DNA of 64,000 bases from Yeosuana aquiaggeris (lineage in GTDB: Bacteria > Bacteroidota > Bacteroidia > Flavobacteriales > Flavobacteriaceae), in NCBI RefSeq assembly GCF_044003965.1, contig NZ_JBAWKC010000002.1, positions 603,717-667,716 on the forward strand. Reading direction: 5' to 3'. Shown piece after piece: positions 1-7,286 of this stretch. Under the pieces are notes generated by a model. It was not told the origin of the DNA, ran no database searches, and saw nothing but the letters and a program-made list of their open reading frames with translations. Each line of letters starts with the position of its first letter. Position 1 is the stretch's first letter. Both the position numbers and the translations under genes were made by a program.

Positions 1-759
1 TTGACCGCCAGTGTTTTTAGCAGAAGAGCTTACTTCAGTGACTTTTCCTTTTACTGTCTTGTTAATTGATTTTACCAGAACATTAACTTCACTCCCAGAT
101 ATGATTTCTGAGATATTACTTTCAGGAACCATCGCTATGACTTCAAAATTCCCTGGAGCTTCTAAGGCAATTAAAGGCATTCCCGGGTTTGCCATATCGC
201 CATTTTTAACAAATCTTCCTGTAACAACACCATCAAATGGTGCTCTAATATTAGCATAAGTAAACTGTGCATCTACTTCATTTTTCATTTGTTTAGCGCC
301 TTCTAATCTGGCTTTAGCCATATTATAATGAGCCGTCATATCATCAAATTCTTTTTGAGAAGCACTGTTTTCTGCAAATAGATTTTTATATCTATTATAA
401 TCTTTTTCTGCATTGGTAAAGGCTGCATTCGCTTCATTGATGCTGGCATTAACTTGAGATAATTTTGCCTGTAAATCTGAATTATTAATAACAACAAGTA
501 ACTGGCCTTGTTTTACTTTATCACCAACATTTACAGGGGTATTAGTAACATAACCCATCATGCGTGTGCTTAAATTGGCACTTTTAACGGCTTGTATAGT
601 CCCGCTCGTTGTTATAAATGAACTCTTGCTATTGTCATTTACGGCTTTTACTTTTACAGAAATAGAGGCTTTATCAGTAATGGTTTTGTTCTCATCATTA
701 CCACAACTAAAAGTTATGAATGATATTGCTAAAAGAGGTATTATATATTTTGTTTTCAT
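1..759 (-). CDS. HlyD-family (RND) efflux periplasmic adaptor, 3' end missing
   Basis: The reading frame starts with ATG at 759 and stays open to base 1, so the C-terminus lies outside the window (253 codons visible). The protein opens with a lipoprotein signal ending in FITFSC (Cys19). The biotinyl-lipoyl half motif around PVNVGDKVKQGQLLVVI, a coiled-coil hairpin rich in Ala, Asn and Lys, the second lipoyl half (IRAPFDGVVTGRFVKNGD) and the start of a beta-barrel domain follow. This is the membrane-fusion subunit that joins an inner-membrane pump to a TolC channel. It begins 9 nt after the tolC stop, so the two are co-transcribed; the pump gene is expected to the left of base 1. The exported substrate cannot be told from the adaptor. 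Confidence 0.9.
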   Translation of the reverse strand, partial: MKTKYIIPLLAISFITFSCGNDENKTITDKASISVKVKAVNDNSKSSFITTSGTIQAVKSANLSTRMMGYVTNTPVNVGDKVKQGQLLVVINNSDLQAKLSQVNASINEANAAFTNAEKDYNRYKNLFAENSASQKEFDDMTAHYNMAKARLEGAKQMKNEVDAQFTYANIRAPFDGVVTGRFVKNGDMANPGMPLIALEAPGNFEVIAMVPESNISEIISGSEVNVLVKSINKTVKGKVTEVSSSAKNTGGQ

Positions 760-768
760 AGTTGTTTA

Positions 769-2082
769 TTAAGCTTTAGTTAAAAATTGAAGGTATGCTT
801 GCGCATAATTATATTCAAAAATGGTTTGGTAATATTCTAATTGTTTTTGCGCAAATTGTGTTTCTGCCATTAATAAGTCTGATGTTTTTTCTAATCCTTC
901 TTCAAAACGATTGGTTCTTATTCTCAACGATTCTTGAGATTGCTCCATAGCAAGTTTTGAAAGTTTTAATTTGTTTTCCGCATCAATAAATAGGCGTTTG
1001 GCTTTATTTAATTCCAACTGACTTTGTGATACATATTGTTCATATTGAAGTTTTGATTTTTCAAAGGCAGCTCTACTTTTTTGAGCTTTTCCAAAACGCT
1101 TGGTGCCATCTAAAAGAGTCCAGCTTAATTGGGCACCAAACAAATAACCGCTGGCATCACCTTGAAAAACTTGGTCATCATACAACTCATAACTTCCAAA
1201 AGCGTTTAATGTGGGAAGAAAGGTCATTCTATCAGCTTTGCTCATGGTTTCATAAGCATTTGAAGCTAATTGCATGGCTTTAATATCAGAACGTTCTGTT
1301 GAAATTTGTGTGGCTACTACTAAATCAAAATGGTTTATACTTAAGCTGTCTGATGGATGTAGCAAGGCATTGCTGGAATCATTCATAAGAAAGGATAAAT
1401 AATTTGAAGCATTTTCAACATTGCTTTTTGCTATTTGCAACTGATTTTTTACTTCAGTAACTCTTACTTCAACAGCCAATACATCAGCCCGTTGTAAATA
1501 CCCTTGTTTAAAGCTATTATCAGCTAATGATTTATTTGATTCTGCCGCTTGTAGTGCTTTTTCTATCACTTCCAAAGCTTTATAGGCTAATTGCAGTTGC
1601 ATGTAAGCTTTGTCAACTTCAAACATGAGGTAATCATTCGTTCTTTCTGTTTGTAAAGTCATGGCATCCATTTTGTTTTTAGCAGCTTTGCGCTGATAAA
1701 AACCATCCATATTGATAAGCGGCTGTTTCACTTCTATTCGGGTAGCAAAATTTTGAGTCTGATCAGGATTATTTAATAAATCTGGATTAAAATCTGCTGC
1801 TGTGAGTATGCTTTGATTTAATTTGGATCCAAAAGCCATTAAGGGATTTGTTGTAGAAATACCAGTATGTGAAACTGCAATATTTGGTAAAAAAATAGCA
1901 TTGGTTTGTCGGAAATCAGCTCTTGCCTCATTGTAGTCTTCTTTTGATATTTTTAAGCTTTGGTTTTCCTGGTAAACTCTAACTAAAACTTCAGCTTTTG
2001 AGATGTGAATAATCTCTTGGGCATTTATTAAAGAAACAAGGCCTAAAAAGAGAAGCGTTGTTATTTTTAAATTGTTTTTCAT
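769..2082 (-). CDS. TolC family outer-membrane efflux channel
   Basis: This 437-residue protein has a signal peptide (MKNNLKITTLLFLGLVSLINAQ) and two repeated long alpha-helical segments separated by short beta-strand regions, the pattern of outer membrane efflux proteins. Near residue 300 is the typical second-repeat strand (SYLFGAQLSWTLLDGTKR). It forms the trimeric exit duct of a tripartite pump and acts in the outer membrane and periplasm. It is the first gene of the efflux operon, followed 9 nt later by the HlyD adaptor. A -7 box and a 16-bp palindrome lie upstream (2104-2148), so expression is probably controlled by a DNA-binding regulator. Length is normal for the family. Confidence 0.93.
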   Translation of the reverse strand: MKNNLKITTLLFLGLVSLINAQEIIHISKAEVLVRVYQENQSLKISKEDYNEARADFRQTNAIFLPNIAVSHTGISTTNPLMAFGSKLNQSILTAADFNPDLLNNPDQTQNFATRIEVKQPLINMDGFYQRKAAKNKMDAMTLQTERTNDYLMFEVDKAYMQLQLAYKALEVIEKALQAAESNKSLADNSFKQGYLQRADVLAVEVRVTEVKNQLQIAKSNVENASNYLSFLMNDSSNALLHPSDSLSINHFDLVVATQISTERSDIKAMQLASNAYETMSKADRMTFLPTLNAFGSYELYDDQVFQGDASGYLFGAQLSWTLLDGTKRFGKAQKSRAAFEKSKLQYEQYVSQSQLELNKAKRLFIDAENKLKLSKLAMEQSQESLRIRTNRFEEGLEKTSDLLMAETQFAQKQLEYYQTIFEYNYAQAYLQFLTKA

Positions 2083-2103
2083 AAAATTATTTATTTAACG
2101 TGG

Positions 2104-2111
2104 CAAATGTA
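2104..2111 (-). promoter_or_regulatory. -7 promoter box of the tolC-hlyD operon
   Basis: Read on the minus strand this is TACATTTG, an exact match to the Bacteroidota -7 consensus TAnnTTTG, 21 nt upstream of the tolC start codon. The expected -33 position is taken by the proximal edge of a palindrome, which suggests an activator-dependent promoter. The match is seen directly; promoter activity is inferred. Confidence 0.6.
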
Positions 2112-2132
2112 GACCTGTTTTTATTGTTCTTG

Positions 2133-2148
2133 GGTAACCTATGTTACC
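2133..2148 (-). promoter_or_regulatory. Palindromic operator GGTAAC-N4-GTTACC upstream of tolC
   Basis: The two 6-bp arms are perfect inverted repeats around a 4-bp centre. The palindrome ends 21 nt before the -7 box, placing its centre near -40/-41 relative to the expected transcription start. A site with the same core (GTAAC-N4-GTTAC) and the same 21-nt spacing precedes the rhodanese gene at 24101-24116. This geometry is that of class II activation by CRP/FNR-type regulators. The identity of the regulator is inference, as no such regulator gene is in the window. Confidence 0.55.
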
Positions 2149-2330
2149 TAGTTTTATGTTTTATGTTTTTGTAAATTTTTTAAAAGTAAAAGGACATAGC
2201 GAGTTTGCAAATGATTTTAATCAATTGACCAAAAGATTTGTTATGGATTTAAGATGAGGAATCAATAAATCCACTATATATTTAGAGCGAAGTGATTTAA
2301 TGAAAAGGGACGATAATATTAAATCCCGTC

Positions 2331-2843
2331 TTAAAACCTGGATAAATTCCTGTTAAAGGCACGTAAATGATTATTTGATGCAAATATTAATTTCGAATAC
2401 ACATCATGTATATCATTTTTTGATGTTTTTTTGATGGCTTTTTCCAAGTCTTCAATGTCCACAACTTCTATCATTTTGCCAACCTCTAGAGCATCCTGTC
2501 TTGATTTTGAACCTTTTTCAATGAAGTTGTTATACATGGTTTGTAATTGCTCATTATAGAAAACACCTTGTTCAAAGTTTAACTTATACCTTATTTTATA
2601 GGAGTTGAGCAAATATTCCATCATATCCATATGATGTTGTTCACTTTGTTTGATATTATTAAAAACTCTCATTTGCCATTTGGCATCTAAAATCTCATAA
2701 ACATCTCGGGCGAGTTTCTCTTCTTCAAGCATATATTTCATATCACTAACCTCATGGGTTGAAAGATTTATGCCTTGACAGAAAGTATCAAAACTGAGCA
2801 ATGAAATAATAATAAATGTGATTTTAAAGAATGCAATTTTCAT
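2331..2843 (-). CDS. DUF2202 ferritin-like protein, secreted (copy 2)
   Basis: This 170-residue protein has an N-terminal signal segment (MKIAFFKITFIIISLLSFDTFCQ) and a single DUF2202 domain. Visible signatures are MLEEEKLARDVYEIL near residue 38, SEQHHMDMMEYL near 68, a central acidic helix and SNNHLRAF near the C-terminus. The Glu, ExxH and His positions resemble the di-metal ligands of ferritin-like four-helix bundles; metal binding is inferred. It overlaps the 3' end of the neighbouring DUF2202 gene by 20 bp, so the two are translated from one transcript. The two copies clearly derive from a tandem duplication. The biochemical role of DUF2202 proteins is not known to me. Confidence 0.88.
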   Translation of the reverse strand: MKIAFFKITFIIISLLSFDTFCQGINLSTHEVSDMKYMLEEEKLARDVYEILDAKWQMRVFNNIKQSEQHHMDMMEYLLNSYKIRYKLNFEQGVFYNEQLQTMYNNFIEKGSKSRQDALEVGKMIEVVDIEDLEKAIKKTSKNDIHDVYSKLIFASNNHLRAFNRNLSRF

Positions 2844-3456
2844 GAGTTTGAGATAGTATTAGATTATATTCGTCTTCAGTTAAAAATTGTGCGGTATAAG
2901 TGTCACCTATTAATTCAATACTAGATACAAAGCTTCTTAAGTGATTACCTGAACCACATTTTAAACTTTCAAAAACTTCAATTACAGATGTGCTTTCCAC
3001 GTGATTTATAAACTCTTGTAAATCTACAATATCTAAATCTTCAATGGTAGCGCCAATTTGTAATGCATTTGCTTGACTTAACTGACCATTTTCTACAAAT
3101 TGATTATAGTAATCTTGTAAGTGGTCATCATCAAATTCACCGTAAGGTAAAATAGTGTATGGGGTTTTACTTTGCTCTAATAAGGTTATAATGGCATCCA
3201 TATGAGATTGTTCACTTATTTTAATGTTAGCAAATTGAATGAGGCCCCACTCCGAGTCTAAAAACTCATAAGTGTCTCTCGCTAATTTTTCTTCTTCTAG
3301 CATAAATAAGAGTGCTTCTGTATCTGTAACGGAAAGCTCAATAGTATTAATGGATTGATTATTATCATTATTACTATCACTGCAAGAAGTCATAAATGAA
3401 ATAGATCCTATGACAATTAATATTTTTACAGTTTTAAGGGTACTTAAAATTTTCAT
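2824..3456 (-). CDS. DUF2202 ferritin-like lipoprotein (copy 1)
   Basis: I take the start at 3456, because the protein then begins with a lipoprotein signal ending in SFMTSC; an upstream in-frame ATG at 3507 would add 17 charged residues before the signal. The DUF2202 domain shows FMLEEEKLARDTYEFL, SEQSHMDAIITLL and GNHLRSF, the same three signatures as the following gene. A short low-complexity Asp/Asn linker follows the lipid-modified Cys. It would be tethered in the periplasm or at the outer membrane. It is divergent from the Cys/His protein and copper receptor at 3614-6262, which makes a link to metal handling possible but unproven. Confidence 0.88.
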   Translation of the reverse strand: MKILSTLKTVKILIVIGSISFMTSCSDSNNDNNQSINTIELSVTDTEALLFMLEEEKLARDTYEFLDSEWGLIQFANIKISEQSHMDAIITLLEQSKTPYTILPYGEFDDDHLQDYYNQFVENGQLSQANALQIGATIEDLDIVDLQEFINHVESTSVIEVFESLKCGSGNHLRSFVSSIELIGDTYTAQFLTEDEYNLILSQTHENCIL

Positions 3457-3613
3457 GATTCTGACTTTAATTTTTTTTATTTTTTGATATCCTAATGAAT
3501 AATTCAAAGTTAAATTAGTTTATAGATTAAAAGAGTAACCTTTGCTGCTAAGCCCTTTAGAGATTTCTATTCCTAGATCTGCTTAAAAATAAAGCTGCTT
3601 AAGTTATGACGAA

Positions 3614-4081
3614 ATGATATTAGTCAATTTACTAATGGTGGTTTTTGATAAAAAGAATGTAACAAATGTGTCGTTGTTTTTTGACAAAAGAATTAATTTT
3701 ATATTGTTGAAAATACTTTCTAAAATATTATCATTTATACTCACTTCAATCATTATATTGAATAGTTTGCAAGTGTCCTTGACATATGCCTATTACAATA
3801 TAGATACTGTTGGTTTTATTGAAAAGCTATGTGAAAATAAAGACATACCAGAATTACAATGTCATGGAAAATGTCATTTGAAGAAACTTGTTGATAACAA
3901 TACAAATAATGATAAAGAACCCGTAAAAGCTGTCAATCTTAAAGACGTCACTTTATATGTTGTTGAATTTATGAAGTATGATTTTAATAGCGTTTCATTT
4001 AAAAATGTTCAATTAGGAAATTATAATAATTTATATGCCTTTTCTTTTATTGATTCTTTAGATCGCCCACCACAAACTTAA
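3614..4081 (+). CDS. Small membrane-anchored Cys/His protein upstream of copper receptor
   Basis: The open frame gives 155 residues. One hydrophobic segment (roughly residues 28-58) is followed by a short soluble domain containing LCENKDIPELQCHGKCHLKK, a C-x9-C-H-x2-C-H pattern able to bind a soft metal. Small proteins like this commonly precede TonB receptors in flavobacteria, from memory. The true start is uncertain: a TTG near 3711 would give MKILSKILSFIL, a more usual signal-anchor start. It ends 78 bp before the OprC-like receptor on the same strand, so an operon is likely. A role in copper delivery or sensing is inference from the motif and the neighbour. Confidence 0.7.
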   Translation: MILVNLLMVVFDKKNVTNVSLFFDKRINFILLKILSKILSFILTSIIILNSLQVSLTYAYYNIDTVGFIEKLCENKDIPELQCHGKCHLKKLVDNNTNNDKEPVKAVNLKDVTLYVVEFMKYDFNSVSFKNVQLGNYNNLYAFSFIDSLDRPPQT

Positions 4082-4159
4082 TTCTCTTTATTTAAAATAA
4101 TTCAGGAGATAATAACATCTTCTACAAATTAAATTATTTCAATTTTTAAATAATAAAAA

Positions 4160-6262
4160 ATGAGAACATTTTATAGTGTGCTTTTATGCATGCTTATTTA
4201 TGTTGTGTCTTTTTCTCAAGAAAAAAAGGACACAGCTAAAGATACAATTACACAAAAAACAGTGCAACTGGATGAAGTTTTAATAACGGGTAACGCTATT
4301 ATGGATCCTGTTTTAACTCAGGCATCAAATGATTATCAAAAAAACATTGTTCAGCCTAAAAATGTAGCCGATTTATTTAATAATATAAACGGTTTTTCTG
4401 TTATAAAAAGGGGAAATTATGCAACAGATCCATCATTTAGAGCCGCACAATATGAACAGTTAAATATTCAATATGATGGTGGTACCAAAGCTATGAATGC
4501 TTGTCCAAATAGAATGGACCCGATTACTACCCACATCATACCTGAAGAAGTTTCAAAAATAGAAATTATTAAAGGTCCTTACACGGTGCGTTATGGAGCC
4601 ACTTTTGGAGGTGTTATAAATATAGTCACTGATAAGCCTAATTTAGATGATCATGGATTTCATGGTAAAGTGTCGGGAGGCTATGAGTCCAATGGAAATT
4701 CTTTTGTAACCATGTTGCAATTACAACAAGTAACTAATACTTATGACTTAGTTGGTAATGTTGGATACAGAGATTTTGGTAATTATAAGGATGGTAATCA
4801 GATTGAAATTCCGTCGTCATTCAAAAGTACCGATTATGGACTCAAATTTGGATATAACTTATTAGAAAATCAACGCTTACAAGCTCATTGGAGACAGTCA
4901 TTTGGCAGAGATGTATTGCATGCGGGTTTACCAATGGATACAGAATATGATAACAGCAGTATCTTATCCTTAGATTATAAATGGTCCAACATTGGAGATA
5001 TTTTAAGATCTATCACTGCTAAAACGTATTATAGCTATGTAGATCATTTAATGACAAATAATTTAAGGCCCTCATTTATGATGACTGAAGCTTCTTCTGC
5101 AGTTGAAGCAACAACGATAGGAGGTAAGTTAGAATTAAACTGGATGCCATTTGATAATCTTAACATCTTTTCCGGTATAGATATGATGCATATTGCTAGA
5201 GATGGCGGCAGAGACCGCTTAGTTAAGGTGATGAATGGTATGATGTTGCCAACTCCAAGGTTATTTTATGACAAGGTTTGGCAAGATTCCTATATTGATG
5301 ATATAGGCGTGTTTACTGAGGCAAAATGGGCTGTAAACAGTTCAACTATTTTGACAGCAGGTTTAAGAACAGATATTGTAAGTTCTGATATTAAGGATCC
5401 AGAAGTTGATTTTGCTGACCTGTATAATTTAAGAAAGCGCACAGAACAAAATGTAAGCGGTACTATTTCTGTTAAAAAAACAGTGTCAGATAATTTGACT
5501 TTTGAAGCAGCTTTTGGTAGAGGCGTGCGTTCAGCAAATATGATTGAGCGATTTATTAATCATTTTACGGTTGGACAAGATTCTTATGAATATATAGGAA
5601 ATCCTAATTTAAAGGCTGAAGTTAATAACCAATTTGAGATTGGTTTTAAAGGCTATGAAAACTTAAAAAAGGGATTCAATACGTTTAGATATGAGACGTC
5701 TTTTTATTACTCGTTTTTTGACAATTATATTGTTGCAATTGAAGATGTTAGTTTAACCAGAAAATATATGCCATCATTGCAACCTGTGAATCCTAAAGTG
5801 TTTCAAAATTTAGATAAGGCTTACAAAACAGGTTTTGAGGTTATGGGTCAATTAGATTTTTTAAATGATTATTATTTTAAAACTGCGGCTGCTTATGTAT
5901 ATGCTAAAAACAAAGATTTAAATGAGTCTTTACCACTTATTCCGCCTTTTAATATGACCCTTACCGCGGGTTTTGAAAAAGAGAAAGTTTGGGCGAATGC
6001 ACAATATAAAATCAACAGTAGACAGAATAATATAGCCGAAAGCTTTGGTGAAATTGAAACAGCGGGTTATGAAACTTTAGATCTTCGGTTTGGAGTGAAG
6101 CCCTTTAAACAAGTATCTCTTGGAGTTGCTGTATTAAATGTGTTTGATCAAGCTTATCATGATCATCTGAATTTTTCATTTAATAATCAAGCAGATTTTG
6201 GAGCAGTTCCAATTACTGAACCAGGAAGAAATATAACTGTATTTTTTCAAAAGAAATTCTAA
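4160..6262 (+). CDS. TonB-dependent outer-membrane receptor, copper type (OprC-like)
   Basis: This 700-residue protein has a signal peptide ending near SFSQ, a TonB-box-like segment (VQLDEVLITG), a plug domain (about 55-160) with the typical IIKGPYTVRYGATFGGVINI, and a 22-strand-type barrel ending in aromatic FFQKKF. The motif ACPNRMDP gives Cys115-x3-Met119, and VDHLMTN gives His296-x-Met298. Pseudomonas OprC binds copper through a CxxxM-HxM set about 180 residues apart; the spacing here is 181. This strongly suggests TonB-driven copper uptake. A strong rho-independent terminator follows at 6267-6298. Confidence 0.92.
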   Translation: MRTFYSVLLCMLIYVVSFSQEKKDTAKDTITQKTVQLDEVLITGNAIMDPVLTQASNDYQKNIVQPKNVADLFNNINGFSVIKRGNYATDPSFRAAQYEQLNIQYDGGTKAMNACPNRMDPITTHIIPEEVSKIEIIKGPYTVRYGATFGGVINIVTDKPNLDDHGFHGKVSGGYESNGNSFVTMLQLQQVTNTYDLVGNVGYRDFGNYKDGNQIEIPSSFKSTDYGLKFGYNLLENQRLQAHWRQSFGRDVLHAGLPMDTEYDNSSILSLDYKWSNIGDILRSITAKTYYSYVDHLMTNNLRPSFMMTEASSAVEATTIGGKLELNWMPFDNLNIFSGIDMMHIARDGGRDRLVKVMNGMMLPTPRLFYDKVWQDSYIDDIGVFTEAKWAVNSSTILTAGLRTDIVSSDIKDPEVDFADLYNLRKRTEQNVSGTISVKKTVSDNLTFEAAFGRGVRSANMIERFINHFTVGQDSYEYIGNPNLKAEVNNQFEIGFKGYENLKKGFNTFRYETSFYYSFFDNYIVAIEDVSLTRKYMPSLQPVNPKVFQNLDKAYKTGFEVMGQLDFLNDYYFKTAAAYVYAKNKDLNESLPLIPPFNMTLTAGFEKEKVWANAQYKINSRQNNIAESFGEIETAGYETLDLRFGVKPFKQVSLGVAVLNVFDQAYHDHLNFSFNNQADFGAVPITEPGRNITVFFQKKF

Positions 6263-6266
6263 ATAA

Positions 6267-6298
6267 TAAAAAGAGCTTCACGATTGAGGCTCTTTTTA
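6267..6298 (+). terminator. Rho-independent terminator after the copper receptor
   Basis: A stem of about 14 bp with arms beginning AAAAAGAGC and ending GCTCTTTTT and a 4-nt CGAT loop lies 5 nt after the receptor stop codon. The right arm ends in a T run. Confidence 0.8.
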
Positions 6299-6457
6299 AA
6301 TTTTTAGTATAAATAGTTATTTTATAGTATCTATTTATATCAATTATATTACTATTTATACTTTTTTTTAATTTTAATCACTTCCAGTAATTAGAAGACT
6401 TTCATTTAATTATGAAAATTGTAACAAAAGCTGCTTAATTTCTCGTTTTAAATTTGT

Positions 6458-6465
6458 TACTTTTG
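6458..6465 (+). promoter_or_regulatory. -7 promoter box of the FKBP gene
   Basis: TACTTTTG matches TAnnTTTG exactly and lies 26 nt upstream of the FKBP start codon, in a region separated from the receptor by a terminator. Confidence 0.5.
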
Positions 6466-6491
6466 CTAAAATTTTTAAATCAATAAGACAA

Positions 6492-7220
6492 ATGAAATTA
6501 ATCAAGTTTTTAGCAGTTGTATTTTTAACTACTATAGTATCATCATGTAATAGCCAAGGTGTTACAAAAAAATCATTAGACACAGAAATTGACTCATTAA
6601 GTTATGCCATAGGTATGGATGTAGCCCGAAATGTTCAAACTAATGTCTCTGAAATGAATAAAGATCTTTTTTTACAAGGGTTTAATAATGTTATGGATTC
6701 TACTACTCTTTTAATTGACAAAGAACAGGTACAAGACATATTGAGTAATTATTTTAAGAAAAAACAGGAAGTAGAAAAAGAAAAACAACAAGCTGATGCA
6801 TTGGCTAAAGCTGAGGAGCAGTTTAATGATAACAAAGTTGCTTGTGAAAAATTCTTGGAAGAAAATAAAACTAAGGAAGGTGTAAAAGTAACAAATAGTG
6901 GTTTACAGTATATTGTTTTGAAGGAAGGAACAGGTGAGAAACCATCGGCTACTTCAACGGTAAAAGTTCATTACCAAGGGACATTAATTGATGGAACTGA
7001 ATTTGATAGCTCAATTAAAAGAGGTGAACCAACTCAATTTGGTGTTGGACAGGTAATTAAAGGTTGGACTGAAGGATTGCAGTTAATGCCTGTAGGTTCA
7101 AAATACAGGTTTTTTATTCCTCAAGACTTGGCTTATGGAGCATTTCCTCGTCAGGGTGGACCAATACAACCATTTTCTGCTTTAGTTTTTGAAGTAGAAC
7201 TTATAGAAATCGTTAAATAA
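6492..7220 (+). CDS. FKBP-type peptidyl-prolyl cis-trans isomerase, lipoprotein
   Basis: The 242-residue protein starts with a lipoprotein signal (lipobox VSSC, Cys19). Residues about 30-125 form a helical FKBP N-terminal dimerisation domain with a charged coiled coil (KKKQEVEKEKQQADAL). The C-terminal FKBP domain (about 145-242) shows VKVHYQGTLIDGTEFDSS, the VIKGWTEGLQLMPVG core and the LAYG motif of the active site. It would assist folding of envelope proteins in the periplasm, as Mip/FkpA-type enzymes do. It stands alone between two terminators and has its own -7 box. Confidence 0.93.
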   Translation: MKLIKFLAVVFLTTIVSSCNSQGVTKKSLDTEIDSLSYAIGMDVARNVQTNVSEMNKDLFLQGFNNVMDSTTLLIDKEQVQDILSNYFKKKQEVEKEKQQADALAKAEEQFNDNKVACEKFLEENKTKEGVKVTNSGLQYIVLKEGTGEKPSATSTVKVHYQGTLIDGTEFDSSIKRGEPTQFGVGQVIKGWTEGLQLMPVGSKYRFFIPQDLAYGAFPRQGGPIQPFSALVFEVELIEIVK

Positions 7221-7242
7221 TATTGAAAAATATATTGGTTTT

Positions 7243-7275
7243 AAAAAAGCAGGAAGTTTAACTTCCTGCTTTTTT
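7243..7275. terminator. Bidirectional terminator between FKBP and S41 protease genes
   Basis: A perfect 15-bp inverted repeat (AAAAAAGCAGGAAGT and its complement) surrounds a TTA loop, with A and T runs at the outer ends. It serves the two convergent genes. Confidence 0.85.
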
Positions 7276-7286
7276 GTTTAATGACT

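Noticed and set aside
2290..2330. Weak hairpin after the DUF2202 gene (GGGA/TCCC) as a terminator
   Set aside because: The stem is only 4 bp with a long loop; too weak to annotate.
3658..3672. Third possible GTAAC-N4-GTTAC site before the Cys/His gene (GTAAC-AAAT-GTGTC)
   Set aside because: The right arm does not match and the distance to a -7-like box differs from the two accepted sites.
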